From Victivallales bacterium (lineage in GTDB: Bacteria > Verrucomicrobiota > Lentisphaeria > Oligosphaerales > Oligosphaeraceae), in NCBI GenBank assembly GCA_017964325.1, contig JAGCSE010000250.1:1-8718 (forward strand): a stretch of DNA of 8,718 nucleotides, in the 5' to 3' direction. Below, one piece after another: positions 1 through 5,426 of this stretch (its first letter is position 1; every line of letters begins with the position of its first letter). The notes beneath the pieces are model-generated. The model searched no databases. It had not been told where the DNA came from and saw nothing but the letters and a program-made list of their open reading frames with translations. A program made the position numbers and the translations under genes.

Positions 1-94
1 CTAGAGCCGCTAGAGCCGCTAGAGCCGCTAGAGCCGCTAGAGCCGCTAGAGCCGCTAGAGCCGCTAGAGCCGCTAGAGCTTCTAGAGCTTCTAG
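1..94 (-). repeat. 9-bp tandem repeat array, left edge (CTAGAGCCG units)
   Basis: Eight perfect copies of CTAGAGCCG (1-72) are followed by two copies of the variant CTAGAGCTT (73-90) and a final partial CTAG (91-94). The array runs off the window, so its real length is unknown. Read on the minus strand, the sense direction of the neighbouring tkt gene, the unit is TAGCGGCTC. It begins about 90 bp beyond the tkt stop. Every unit contains the tetranucleotide CTAG, which is scarce in many bacterial genomes. No open reading frame of interest uses the array: TAG recurs in one minus-strand frame. It differs at two of nine positions from the sense-strand unit of the array at the right edge. Function is unknown. 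Confidence 0.97.
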
Positions 95-102
95 CCCAAA
101 CA

Positions 103-139
103 AAACGCCGTCACCGGAATCAATCCGGCGGCGGCGTTT
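103..139 (-). terminator. Rho-independent terminator candidate after tkt
   Basis: On the minus strand the arms AAACGCCG and CGGCGTTT pair perfectly (132-139 with 103-110). The stem continues inward through a G-U pair, one C-G pair, one A/C mismatch and four more GC pairs to a 7-nt loop (118-124). On the minus strand it is followed by a T-rich stretch ending TTTTGTTT. It lies 47 bp beyond the tkt stop codon. Stem strength, position and the T run fit an intrinsic terminator for tkt. The A/T pairs at the base make some activity on the other strand possible, but little would need terminating there. Confidence 0.65.
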
Positions 140-152
140 GCTGTAGGCAATC

Positions 153-172
153 GGCCCCGCAGGAGCGGGGCC
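153..172 (-). other. Perfect GC-rich hairpin just after tkt
   Basis: GGCCCCGC (153-160) and GCGGGGCC (165-172) are perfect inverted arms around the 4-nt loop AGGA. The hairpin starts 13 bp beyond the tkt stop codon, and no T run follows on either strand, so it is a poor intrinsic terminator by itself. Possible roles are 3'-end protection of the tkt mRNA or a copy of a dispersed intergenic palindrome. The sequence alone does not decide between them. Confidence 0.6.
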
Positions 173-185
173 CTCCCAATCTATC

Positions 186-2180
186 TTACTTCAGATAAGC
201 AGCCACGTGTTCGGCAACGCTTTCAGCCGTGAAGCCGTACTCTTCGGCCAACTTCTCGGCGGGAGCGGATGCGCCGAAATGGTCGATGCCGATGGACAGA
301 CCGTCGGCGCCGACATATTTCGCCCAGCCAAACGTCGAACCTGCTTCGATGGAAACGCGCTTCGTGCAGCTCTTCGGGAGGATCTTCTCCTTGTATTCGT
401 CGCTCTGCGCATCGAACAGATCCCAGCTCGGCATGGAGACGACGCGGACCTTCTTGCCCTGCTTGCGCAGGATTTCGCACGCGCCAAGAGCCGTGTTGAC
501 TTCGGAACCGCTGGCGATCAGCGTCACTTCGAAGCCTTCTTCGCAGGTCACGATGTACGCGCCCTTTGCGACATCCATGCGTTTCGCGACGACGTCGGCG
601 GGCAGGTTCGCCAGATTCTGGCGGGTCAGGCAGAGGACGACGGGATGGTCGGCCTTCAACGCATACGCCCATGCGTGGGCGACTTCGTTCGCGTCGGCGG
701 GACGGATGACCGTCAGGCCCGGAATCGTGCGGAACATCGCCAGCTGTTCGATCGGCTGATGGGTCGGGCCGTCTTCGCCGACGAAGATGGAATCGTGGGT
801 GAAGACATAGACTTCATGCAGCTTCTGGATGGCGGCGAGGCGCATCGCGGGCTTCATGTAGTCGGAGAAGACCATGAACGTGGAGCTGAACGGAATCGCG
901 TAGCCGGCAAGGGCCAGACCGTTGGCGATCATGCCCATGCCCAATTCGCGGACACCGAAATGGATGTTGCGGCCGGCCCAGTCTTCCGGACCGAAGTCGC
1001 CCATGCCCTTCAGATACGTCTTCGTGGAGGGGTTCAAGTCGGCGGAACCGCCCGTCAGCGACGGAACCAACTTGGCGGCTGCGTTCATGATCGTACCGCC
1101 GGAGGCGCGCGTCGCCGTGGCCTTTTCCGGAACGGCCTTCAGCAGTTCTTCCAGAATGTTTTCGGGAACGGCCTTCGTCAAGAGCGCGTTCATGAGACAC
1201 TTCTTGTCGGCATCCATCTTGGCCTTGAAGCCTTCGAACTTCTCGTTCCATTCGGCCGCGCAGGCCTTCTTGGCGGCGACCTTCTCTTCGCAGAGGGCGC
1301 GGACGTCGGCGGGAACGACGAACGATTCTTCCGGATTGAAGCCGAGGTTCACCTTCGCGGCGGCGAGCTCTTCCTTCGGCAGCGGCGCGCCATGCGTCGC
1401 TTCGCTGCCTTCCATGTTCGGGGCGCCTTTGCCGATCTTCGTCTTGCCGATGATGACCGTCGGCTTGCCCTTCGTGACGCGGGCCATTTCGATGGCGGCG
1501 CGAATCTGCTTCACGCACTGCCCGTCGATCTTGATGACGTTCCAACCGTAGGCCGCGAAACGCGCGCCGACGTCTTCCGTCAAAGCGATCTTCGTGGAAC
1601 CTTCGATGCTGATGCCGTTGTCGTCATAGAACAGAATCAGGTTGTCCAGTTTCAGATGGCCGGCCAGGGCGCAGGCTTCATGGGAGGTGCCTTCCATGAT
1701 GCAGCCGTCGCCGCTGATCACATAGACCTTCTGGTCGAACAGGCAGTCGCAACCGCCGATGGCGGCCTTGAACTGCTTCATGCCGATCGCCATACCGACG
1801 GCGGACGCAAGGCCGGAGGCCAGCGGTCCAGTCGTCACTTCGACGCCCTTCGTGTGGCCGTATTCCGGATGGCCGGGGCACTTGCTGCCCCACTGGCGGA
1901 ACGTCTTCAGATCGTCGATGGTCAGACCGAAATTGAACAGATGCAACAACGAGTAAATCAACATGGAGCCGTGTCCAGCGGAAAGGACAAAACGGTCGCG
2001 GCCAACCCACTGCGGATCATCGGGATTGAAGCGGAGGAATTCGCTCCACAGCGTAAACGCGTAGTCCGCGCAGCCCATCGGCATGCCCGGATGGCCGGAA
2101 TTGGCCTTTGAAACACCGTCGGCCGACAGCAGTCTGACCGTATTGATCGCCTTCTTGAACACTTCACACTTGCAAGCCAT
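186..2180 (-). CDS. tkt: Transketolase
   Basis: Thiamine-diphosphate enzyme of the non-oxidative pentose phosphate pathway. It moves two-carbon ketol units between sugar phosphates, for example xylulose-5-P to ribose-5-P, in the cytoplasm. The 664 residues match the usual bacterial length (E. coli TktA, 663). The N-terminal TPP domain shows SGHPGMPMG with His30, TGPLASG near 117-123 and the Mg/TPP motif GDG (157-159) ending at Asn188. His263 lies in the ATHGAPLP segment. The pyrimidine-binding domain shows the catalytic glutamate Glu412 in RELGMG, Asp470 and His474 in GEDGPTHQP, and Arg520. A C-terminal domain follows from about 540. The ATG at 2180 is chosen because AGGAG sits 7 nt upstream and the protein starts at the normal family position. 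The N-terminus is slightly odd in carrying two early cysteines (MACKC). The gene lies 133 bp downstream of prfB on the same strand and may share its transcript or use its own promoter. No substitution of a key residue was seen. Confidence 0.98.
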   Translation of the reverse strand: MACKCEVFKKAINTVRLLSADGVSKANSGHPGMPMGCADYAFTLWSEFLRFNPDDPQWVGRDRFVLSAGHGSMLIYSLLHLFNFGLTIDDLKTFRQWGSKCPGHPEYGHTKGVEVTTGPLASGLASAVGMAIGMKQFKAAIGGCDCLFDQKVYVISGDGCIMEGTSHEACALAGHLKLDNLILFYDDNGISIEGSTKIALTEDVGARFAAYGWNVIKIDGQCVKQIRAAIEMARVTKGKPTVIIGKTKIGKGAPNMEGSEATHGAPLPKEELAAAKVNLGFNPEESFVVPADVRALCEEKVAAKKACAAEWNEKFEGFKAKMDADKKCLMNALLTKAVPENILEELLKAVPEKATATRASGGTIMNAAAKLVPSLTGGSADLNPSTKTYLKGMGDFGPEDWAGRNIHFGVRELGMGMIANGLALAGYAIPFSSTFMVFSDYMKPAMRLAAIQKLHEVYVFTHDSIFVGEDGPTHQPIEQLAMFRTIPGLTVIRPADANEVAHAWAYALKADHPVVLCLTRQNLANLPADVVAKRMDVAKGAYIVTCEEGFEVTLIASGSEVNTALGACEILRKQGKKVRVVSMPSWDLFDAQSDEYKEKILPKSCTKRVSIEAGSTFGWAKYVGADGLSIGIDHFGASAPAEKLAEEYGFTAESVAEHVAAYLK

Positions 2181-2187
2181 TGCTTTT

Positions 2188-2208
2188 CTCCTGTTGCTGT
2201 TCCTGTTG
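2188..2208 (-). promoter_or_regulatory. tkt ribosome binding site with duplicated CAACAGGA
   Basis: On the minus strand the octamer CAACAGGA occurs twice, 12 nt apart. The proximal copy continues to AGGAG, 7 nt before the tkt ATG, and is the evident Shine-Dalgarno site. The distal copy carries AGGA too far upstream to start translation but could act as a standby ribosome site. It may also be chance in a short purine-rich leader. Confidence 0.6.
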
Positions 2209-2212
2209 GACA

Positions 2213-2229
2213 GGCTTCCTTAGGAAGCC
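2213..2229. promoter_or_regulatory. 17-bp perfect palindrome in the tkt leader
   Basis: GGCTTCCT (2213-2220) and AGGAAGCC (2222-2229) are perfect inverted arms around a single base at 2221. The site lies 33 bp upstream of the tkt start codon, between the AT-rich promoter-like stretch and the ribosome binding site. A one-base centre favours a dimeric protein operator over an RNA hairpin, although a shorter stem with a small loop could form in RNA. No T run follows, so it is not a terminator for prfB. The cognate regulator is not visible in the window. Confidence 0.5.
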
Positions 2230-2270
2230 ATTACTATAAATAATGTTGTAAAAAACTACTGCAAAACCAA
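2230..2270 (-). promoter_or_regulatory. Possible tkt promoter region (AT-rich)
   Basis: This is the most AT-rich part of the prfB-tkt gap. On the minus strand it contains TTTGCA and TTTACA followed by ATTATTTATAGT, so TATAGT is a plausible -10. No -35 hexamer sits at a good 16-18 bp spacing, and the assignment is weak. There is no convincing terminator between prfB and tkt, so tkt may be transcribed both from here and by read-through from prfB. Confidence 0.25.
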
Positions 2271-2313
2271 AAGCTCCCCTATCCCTTCTACATCGCTTTA
2301 AGCTTTAAGCCTT

Positions 2314-3448
2314 TTAGCTATCCAAATCGGCATCGGACACGGCGTGGCCGCCGCCTGTCCGCAGATAGGCCTCCGCGAACATGTCCAAATCGCCGTCGAG
2401 CACGGCGCCGATGTTGCTCGTCTCCGCATCCGTCCGCAGATCCTTCACCATCTGGTAAGGCTGCACAACGTACGAGCGGATCTGGTTGCCCCATGCGTTG
2501 TCGCCCTTCGCAGCCGCTTCCGCCGCGATGTTGGCCCGCCGTTTACTATCCTCCAGATCATACAAACGCGCGCGCAAAATGCGCATGGCGTTCGCCTTGT
2601 TCTTATGCTGCGAACGTTCGCTCTGGCAGGTCACGACGATGTTCGTCGGCAGATGCGTGATACGCACGGCTGAGTCCGTGCGGTTGATGTGCTGCCCCCC
2701 CGCGCCGGACGCGCGGAACGTATCGATGCGCAAGTCCGAATCCGCAATGTCGATCTTGATGTCATCGTCGATTTCCGGCAGGACATCGACGGATGTGAAC
2801 GACGTGTGCCGCCGCTTGTTCGCATCGAACGGAGAAATGCGCACTAGTCTATGGACGCCTTTCTCGCCTTTCAGATAGCCGTAGGCGAATTCGCCCGTGA
2901 CCGTCATCGTCACCAATTTCAGGCCCGCTTCGTCTCCAGGCATGATATCGACCGTCTCGTATTTGAAGCCACGCTTGTCGAACCAATGCGTGTACATGCG
3001 GTAGAGCATGGAGCACCAGTCGCAGGCTTCCGTGCCGCCCGCGCCGGGGATGATCGTCATGATCGCGTTCTTGCGGTCCATCTCGCCGGAGAGGAAGCTC
3101 ACAAGCTCCAGCTTGTTCATGTCCTCCGCAAGCAGCTTCCATGTTTCATCCGCCTCCGTATAGAGCGCGGAATCATTGCCTTCCATCTCCGCCAGCTCAG
3201 CCAGGACCTCGAAATCGCCGACGCGCCCAGCCATCTTGTCAAACGGCTCCACGACGCCCTTCACGGAGCTCAAGTCCGCCACCGTCTGCTGAGCAGATTC
3301 AGGATGGTCCCAGAAATCGGGACGCCCCATCTTCGCCTCCAGCAACGCCAGTTTCTCACGCTTCGTGGCGACGTCAAAGAAACCCCCTCAAGTGCTCCAG
3401 GCGCTTCTTCGCCTCGGCGACTTTCTTCAATAGCTCTTCATGTGTCAT
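2314..3448 (-). CDS. prfB: Peptide chain release factor 2, with programmed +1 frameshift
   Basis: Class I release factor that recognises UAA and UGA at the ribosomal A site and triggers peptidyl-tRNA hydrolysis. Translation begins at ATG 3448 (AGAGGA 7 nt upstream) and runs 24 codons to an in-frame TGA at 3376-3374. A +1 shift at CTT-TGA-C then continues in the frame that ends at TAA 2314. The product is 24 + 353 = 377 residues (E. coli RF2, 365). In the joined protein the stop-codon reading tripeptide SPF falls at 205-207 and the catalytic GGQ at 250-252, the same numbers as in E. coli RF2. Position 246 is Ala, the common bacterial residue, not the Thr of E. coli K-12. An automatic caller would start the gene late, at TTG 3345, and lose 34 residues. 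It is the first gene of a minus-strand pair with tkt and is divergent from the metal transporter. Confidence 0.97.
3373..3388 (-). promoter_or_regulatory. prfB +1 programmed frameshift site
   Basis: The minus strand reads AGGGGGTTTCTTTGAC, with codons AGG GGG TTT CTT TGA C. The Shine-Dalgarno-like AGGGGG lies three bases before the slippery CTT, followed by the weak stop context TGA-C. The E. coli site has TAT where this has TTT. Known mechanism: when RF2 is scarce, the ribosome pauses at UGA, the tRNA slips from CUU to UUU, and full-length RF2 is made, giving negative autoregulation. Peptide context LRGFL then D matches the family's LRGYL then D. Confidence 0.96.
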
Positions 3449-3455
3449 CTCTTAT

Positions 3456-3461
3456 TCCTCT
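3456..3461 (-). promoter_or_regulatory. prfB ribosome binding site
   Basis: AGAGGA on the minus strand, 7 nt before ATG 3448. It supports translation of the short pre-frameshift segment and fixes the true start of prfB. Confidence 0.75.
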
Positions 3462-3480
3462 AACTCTCTCATAACGGGTG

Positions 3481-3542
3481 GTCCCGCGTGCGTCCCGCCT
3501 GCGGGTAGGTTGTCCCATCGGCGTCCCGCCGTTGGGTAAAGG
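3481..3542 (-). repeat. Two tandem 31-bp hairpin units in the prfB leader
   Basis: Unit 1 is 3481-3511 and unit 2 is 3512-3542. They match at 20 of 31 positions in three blocks: GTCCC, then GCGTCCCGCC, then GGGTA. Each unit can fold into one stem of ten positions around a TCC triloop (read on the plus strand), with unit positions 3-12 facing 16-25. The blocks that differ lie on facing sides of the stem. Pair 6/22 is G-C in unit 1 and A-T in unit 2. Pair 8/20 is G-T and C-G. Pair 9/19 is a mismatch and G-C. Pair 7/21 is C-G and a T/T mismatch. The units start 32 bp upstream of the prfB start codon, downstream of a likely minus-strand promoter, and so probably lie in the prfB 5' leader. Function is unknown; a leader regulator or a dispersed repeat are both open. 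Confidence 0.75.
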
Positions 3543-3576
3543 CAAAGCGCGGGCGGATGCACGCGCCACCTTCAAT

Positions 3577-3606
3577 AATATACACCTTCTTACTTGACTT
3601 AGTCAA
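3577..3606 (-). promoter_or_regulatory. Putative prfB promoter
   Basis: On the minus strand TTGACT (3606-3601, five of six bases of the TTGACA consensus) is followed after 18 bp by TATATT (3582-3577, five of six of TATAAT). Transcription would start near 3570, giving a prfB leader of about 120 nt that contains the two tandem hairpins. The -35 lies inside the palindrome shared with the divergent promoter. The call assumes a sigma-70-like consensus in this organism. Confidence 0.5.
3594..3606. promoter_or_regulatory. 13-bp perfect palindrome, candidate metalloregulator operator
   Basis: TTGACT (3594-3599) and AGTCAA (3601-3606) are perfect inverted arms around one T. The site coincides with the -35 hexamers of both divergent promoters. 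A bound dimer here would be placed to block both. Because the right-hand transcript encodes a Zn/Mn-type transporter, a Fur-family (Zur) or DtxR-family (MntR) repressor is the natural candidate, but that is inference from context. The palindrome could also be no more than two back-to-back -35 boxes. Confidence 0.5.
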
Positions 3607-3623
3607 TTTTCAAGCCATATTTT
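3594..3623 (+). promoter_or_regulatory. Putative promoter of the metal-transport genes
   Basis: TTGACT (3594-3599) is followed after 18 bp by TATTTT (3618-3623, four of six bases of TATAAT). Transcription would start near 3630, leaving a leader of about 47 nt before GTG 3677. This promoter lies downstream of the earliest possible ATG of the ATPase frame (3557), which argues that this ATG is not the start codon. Confidence 0.5.
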
Positions 3624-3676
3624 ATTGTTTTCAGCCGACAAGTTCCGTTCATTTCCATCTTTTTCCGCTGTTTCCC

Positions 3677-4453
3677 GTGGACACCTCCCCCATTATCTCC
3701 ATCCATCATCTTTGTTTCGCGTATGATGCACGCGAAATCCTCCATGACGTCAACCTCGACATCATGGAAGGAATGTTCGCCGTGATGGTCGGCCCCAACG
3801 GCGGCGGCAAGACCACTCTCTTGAAATTGATCCTCGGTCTCCTTACACCTAAACACGGTGACATCAGCGTGTTCGGTCATGAGCCACAACGGGCCAGAAA
3901 GAAAATCGGATATGTCCCGCAAGCCATCCAATTCGACCCCTCGTTCCCTGCATCCGTCCTCGACATCGTCCTCATGGGCCGTGTTGAACGCCATTTCTTC
4001 GGCGGCTATCGCAAAGACGACCGCGAAATCGCCATGAAACGAATCCATGACGTTGGACTTGAAGATATTGCAAATTCACCATTTGCAGAGCTTTCCGGTG
4101 GCCAGCGGCAGCGCGTGCTCATCGCACAGGCACTCGTCTCCGAACCGCAGCTCATCCTGCTGGACGAACCCGCCGCCAATCTCGACCAGGAGAACGCCGC
4201 CTCACTTTTCAATCTCTTGGCGAAACTCAACCGCCATGTCACCATCCTGCTCGTCTCGCACAATCTGTCTTTGGTCTCAAAGTACGTCTCACACGTCATT
4301 TGTGTCAACCAGACCGTTGACATGCACTGTATTCAGGACGTCCAGTCCGTCACCGACGATCTAACTGGCTGGATTCGTCTCGTCCACCAGCAATGCCCCG
4401 TCATCAACGGCAAGAAGCCAGACGAACAGATTCACCCGCACCACCACGGCTAA
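3677..4453 (+). CDS. znuC: Metal-ion ABC transporter ATPase (ZnuC/TroB/MntB type)
   Basis: Cytoplasmic ATPase that powers import of zinc or manganese through the partner permease. From the GTG at 3677 it has 258 residues, normal for the family. Walker A GPNGGGKTT is at 39-47, the Q-loop glutamine near 82, the signature LSGGQ at 139-143, Walker B LILLDEP at 159-165, a D-loop around 166-170 and the H-loop His195. The C-terminus ends in HPHHHG, a His-rich tail that suggests zinc. Nothing in the sequence separates zinc from manganese with certainty. The frame is open back to an ATG at 3557, but those 40 extra residues look unlike the family and lie upstream of the likely promoter, so GTG is preferred. 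The leader before it is pyrimidine-rich, with no Shine-Dalgarno motif. The permease gene follows after 28 bp, evidently in the same operon. Confidence 0.9.
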   Translation: MDTSPIISIHHLCFAYDAREILHDVNLDIMEGMFAVMVGPNGGGKTTLLKLILGLLTPKHGDISVFGHEPQRARKKIGYVPQAIQFDPSFPASVLDIVLMGRVERHFFGGYRKDDREIAMKRIHDVGLEDIANSPFAELSGGQRQRVLIAQALVSEPQLILLDEPAANLDQENAASLFNLLAKLNRHVTILLVSHNLSLVSKYVSHVICVNQTVDMHCIQDVQSVTDDLTGWIRLVHQQCPVINGKKPDEQIHPHHHG

Positions 4454-4481
4454 ACTGCCATTTGCAACATATTCCGCCAGA

Positions 4482-5345
4482 ATGATTTTCTTCCAAGACT
4501 TAATCGAATTTGAATATTTGAAACGGACGGTTCTCGCGATTCTGTTCGCGTCGGTCGCCTGCGGCATCGTCGGCAGCTACGTCGTCGCCCGCCGCCAAAG
4601 CTATCTCATCGGAGCTGTCTCCCATTCGCTGCTCGGCGGCGTCGGTTTTGCAAGATATTTGCAGATCGCCCACGGCTTGACATGGTTCTCCACCATCGTC
4701 GGCGCCCTGCTTGCCGCCATTCTCGCCGCCATCGCCATCAGTACGTTGACGCTGAAAAACAGATTGAGGCAGGACACCGTGCTCAGCGCCATCTGGACGC
4801 TCGGCGTCGCCATCGGCGTCTCCTTCATCGCAATCACGCCAGGCTATTCGGAAGACCTTGCAAGCTACTTATTTGGAAGCATCCTGCTCGTCTCCAAAGG
4901 CGACCTCGCCATCATGGCCGTCTTGACGATCGCCATCGTCATCACCGTCCTGCTCCTCCGCAACCGCTTCCTTGCCCTCTGCTTCAACGAAGAAACGCTC
5001 TGCCTGCGTGGTGTCTCGACCGCCGCCGTCTCGTTCACGCTCCATCTGCTCATCGCCCTGACCGTCGTGCTGCTGGCGCAAGTCGTCGGCATCGTGTTGG
5101 TTCTCGTGCTTCTTGTCATGCCCGCTGCGACAGCCTCCCTCTTTGTCAAGCGCATAACACTCGTCATGCTATGGGGTTCCGTCGCATGCATGGTCTTCTG
5201 CTACGGCGGCTTGATCGCCAGTTATCAGGCCGACTGGCCCGTCGGCGCAACCATCGTCGAACTGGCCGTCGCCATCTTTCTCCTCTGCGCATTGGCCGTC
5301 GCCCTTCGGACAAGACTCAGAAAAACGCATGAAGACGCCGCCTGA
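4482..5345 (+). CDS. znuB: Metal-ion ABC transporter permease (ZnuB, ABC-3 family)
   Basis: Inner-membrane channel subunit of the zinc/manganese importer. It has 287 residues with roughly eight hydrophobic segments, approximately 15-36, 41-59, 68-90, 100-119, 126-137, 141-160, 181-221 (long, probably two helices), 225-247 and 254-276. SHSLLGG at 47-53 corresponds to the conserved SHA-x-LPG-type motif of ABC-3 permeases. The segment DWPVGATIVEL (251-261) matches the family's late P-x-G-x-TIV motif. The start ATG 4482 is the family position, but no clear Shine-Dalgarno motif precedes it. It lies 28 bp after the ATPase and is probably co-transcribed. No gene for the periplasmic binding protein (ZnuA/TroA) is present on either side, so it must lie elsewhere in the genome. 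The gene ends in TGA. Confidence 0.93.
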   Translation: MIFFQDLIEFEYLKRTVLAILFASVACGIVGSYVVARRQSYLIGAVSHSLLGGVGFARYLQIAHGLTWFSTIVGALLAAILAAIAISTLTLKNRLRQDTVLSAIWTLGVAIGVSFIAITPGYSEDLASYLFGSILLVSKGDLAIMAVLTIAIVITVLLLRNRFLALCFNEETLCLRGVSTAAVSFTLHLLIALTVVLLAQVVGIVLVLVLLVMPAATASLFVKRITLVMLWGSVACMVFCYGGLIASYQADWPVGATIVELAVAIFLLCALAVALRTRLRKTHEDAA

Positions 5346-5346
5346 C

Positions 5347-5376
5347 TTGCGATTACAATTTTTTCCATTACATTAT
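5347..5376 (+). promoter_or_regulatory. Possible promoter of the cyclophilin gene
   Basis: The 81-bp gap after znuB is strongly AT-rich. TTGCGA (5347-5352) is followed after 18 bp by CATTAT (5371-5376), a weak match to both hexamers. No terminator-like hairpin separates znuB from this gene, so read-through from the transporter operon is equally possible. Confidence 0.3.
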
Positions 5377-5426
5377 TGATTTTTCCTTTCCTTAAATTAA
5401 TAAAACTCCCATTTCAGGAACCGACC

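Noticed and set aside
1..94. CRISPR array
   Set aside because: The repeat is 9 bp and directly tandem, with no spacers or cas genes. The same applies to the right array.
207..2111. 634-codon open frame on the plus strand opposite tkt
   Set aside because: It is exactly antisense to a complete transketolase with all catalytic motifs. GC-rich codons commonly leave the opposite strand open, and its product resembles no family I know.
2288..2316. AAGCTTTAAGC repeats at the prfB end as a terminator
   Set aside because: The inverted arms are short and AT-rich, and no T run follows on the minus strand.
2314..3345. prfB as a frameshifted pseudogene or an assembly error
   Set aside because: The stop and shift fall exactly at the conserved programmed frameshift signal, and the rest of the gene is intact.
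3481..3542. CRISPR or IS terminal repeats
   Set aside because: There are only two contiguous 31-bp units, without spacers, transposase or target-site duplication.
3557..3676. ATG 3557 as the start of the ABC ATPase
   Set aside because: The extra 40 residues are unlike ZnuC-family N-termini, and this ATG lies upstream of the likely promoter. GTG 3677 gives the family length.
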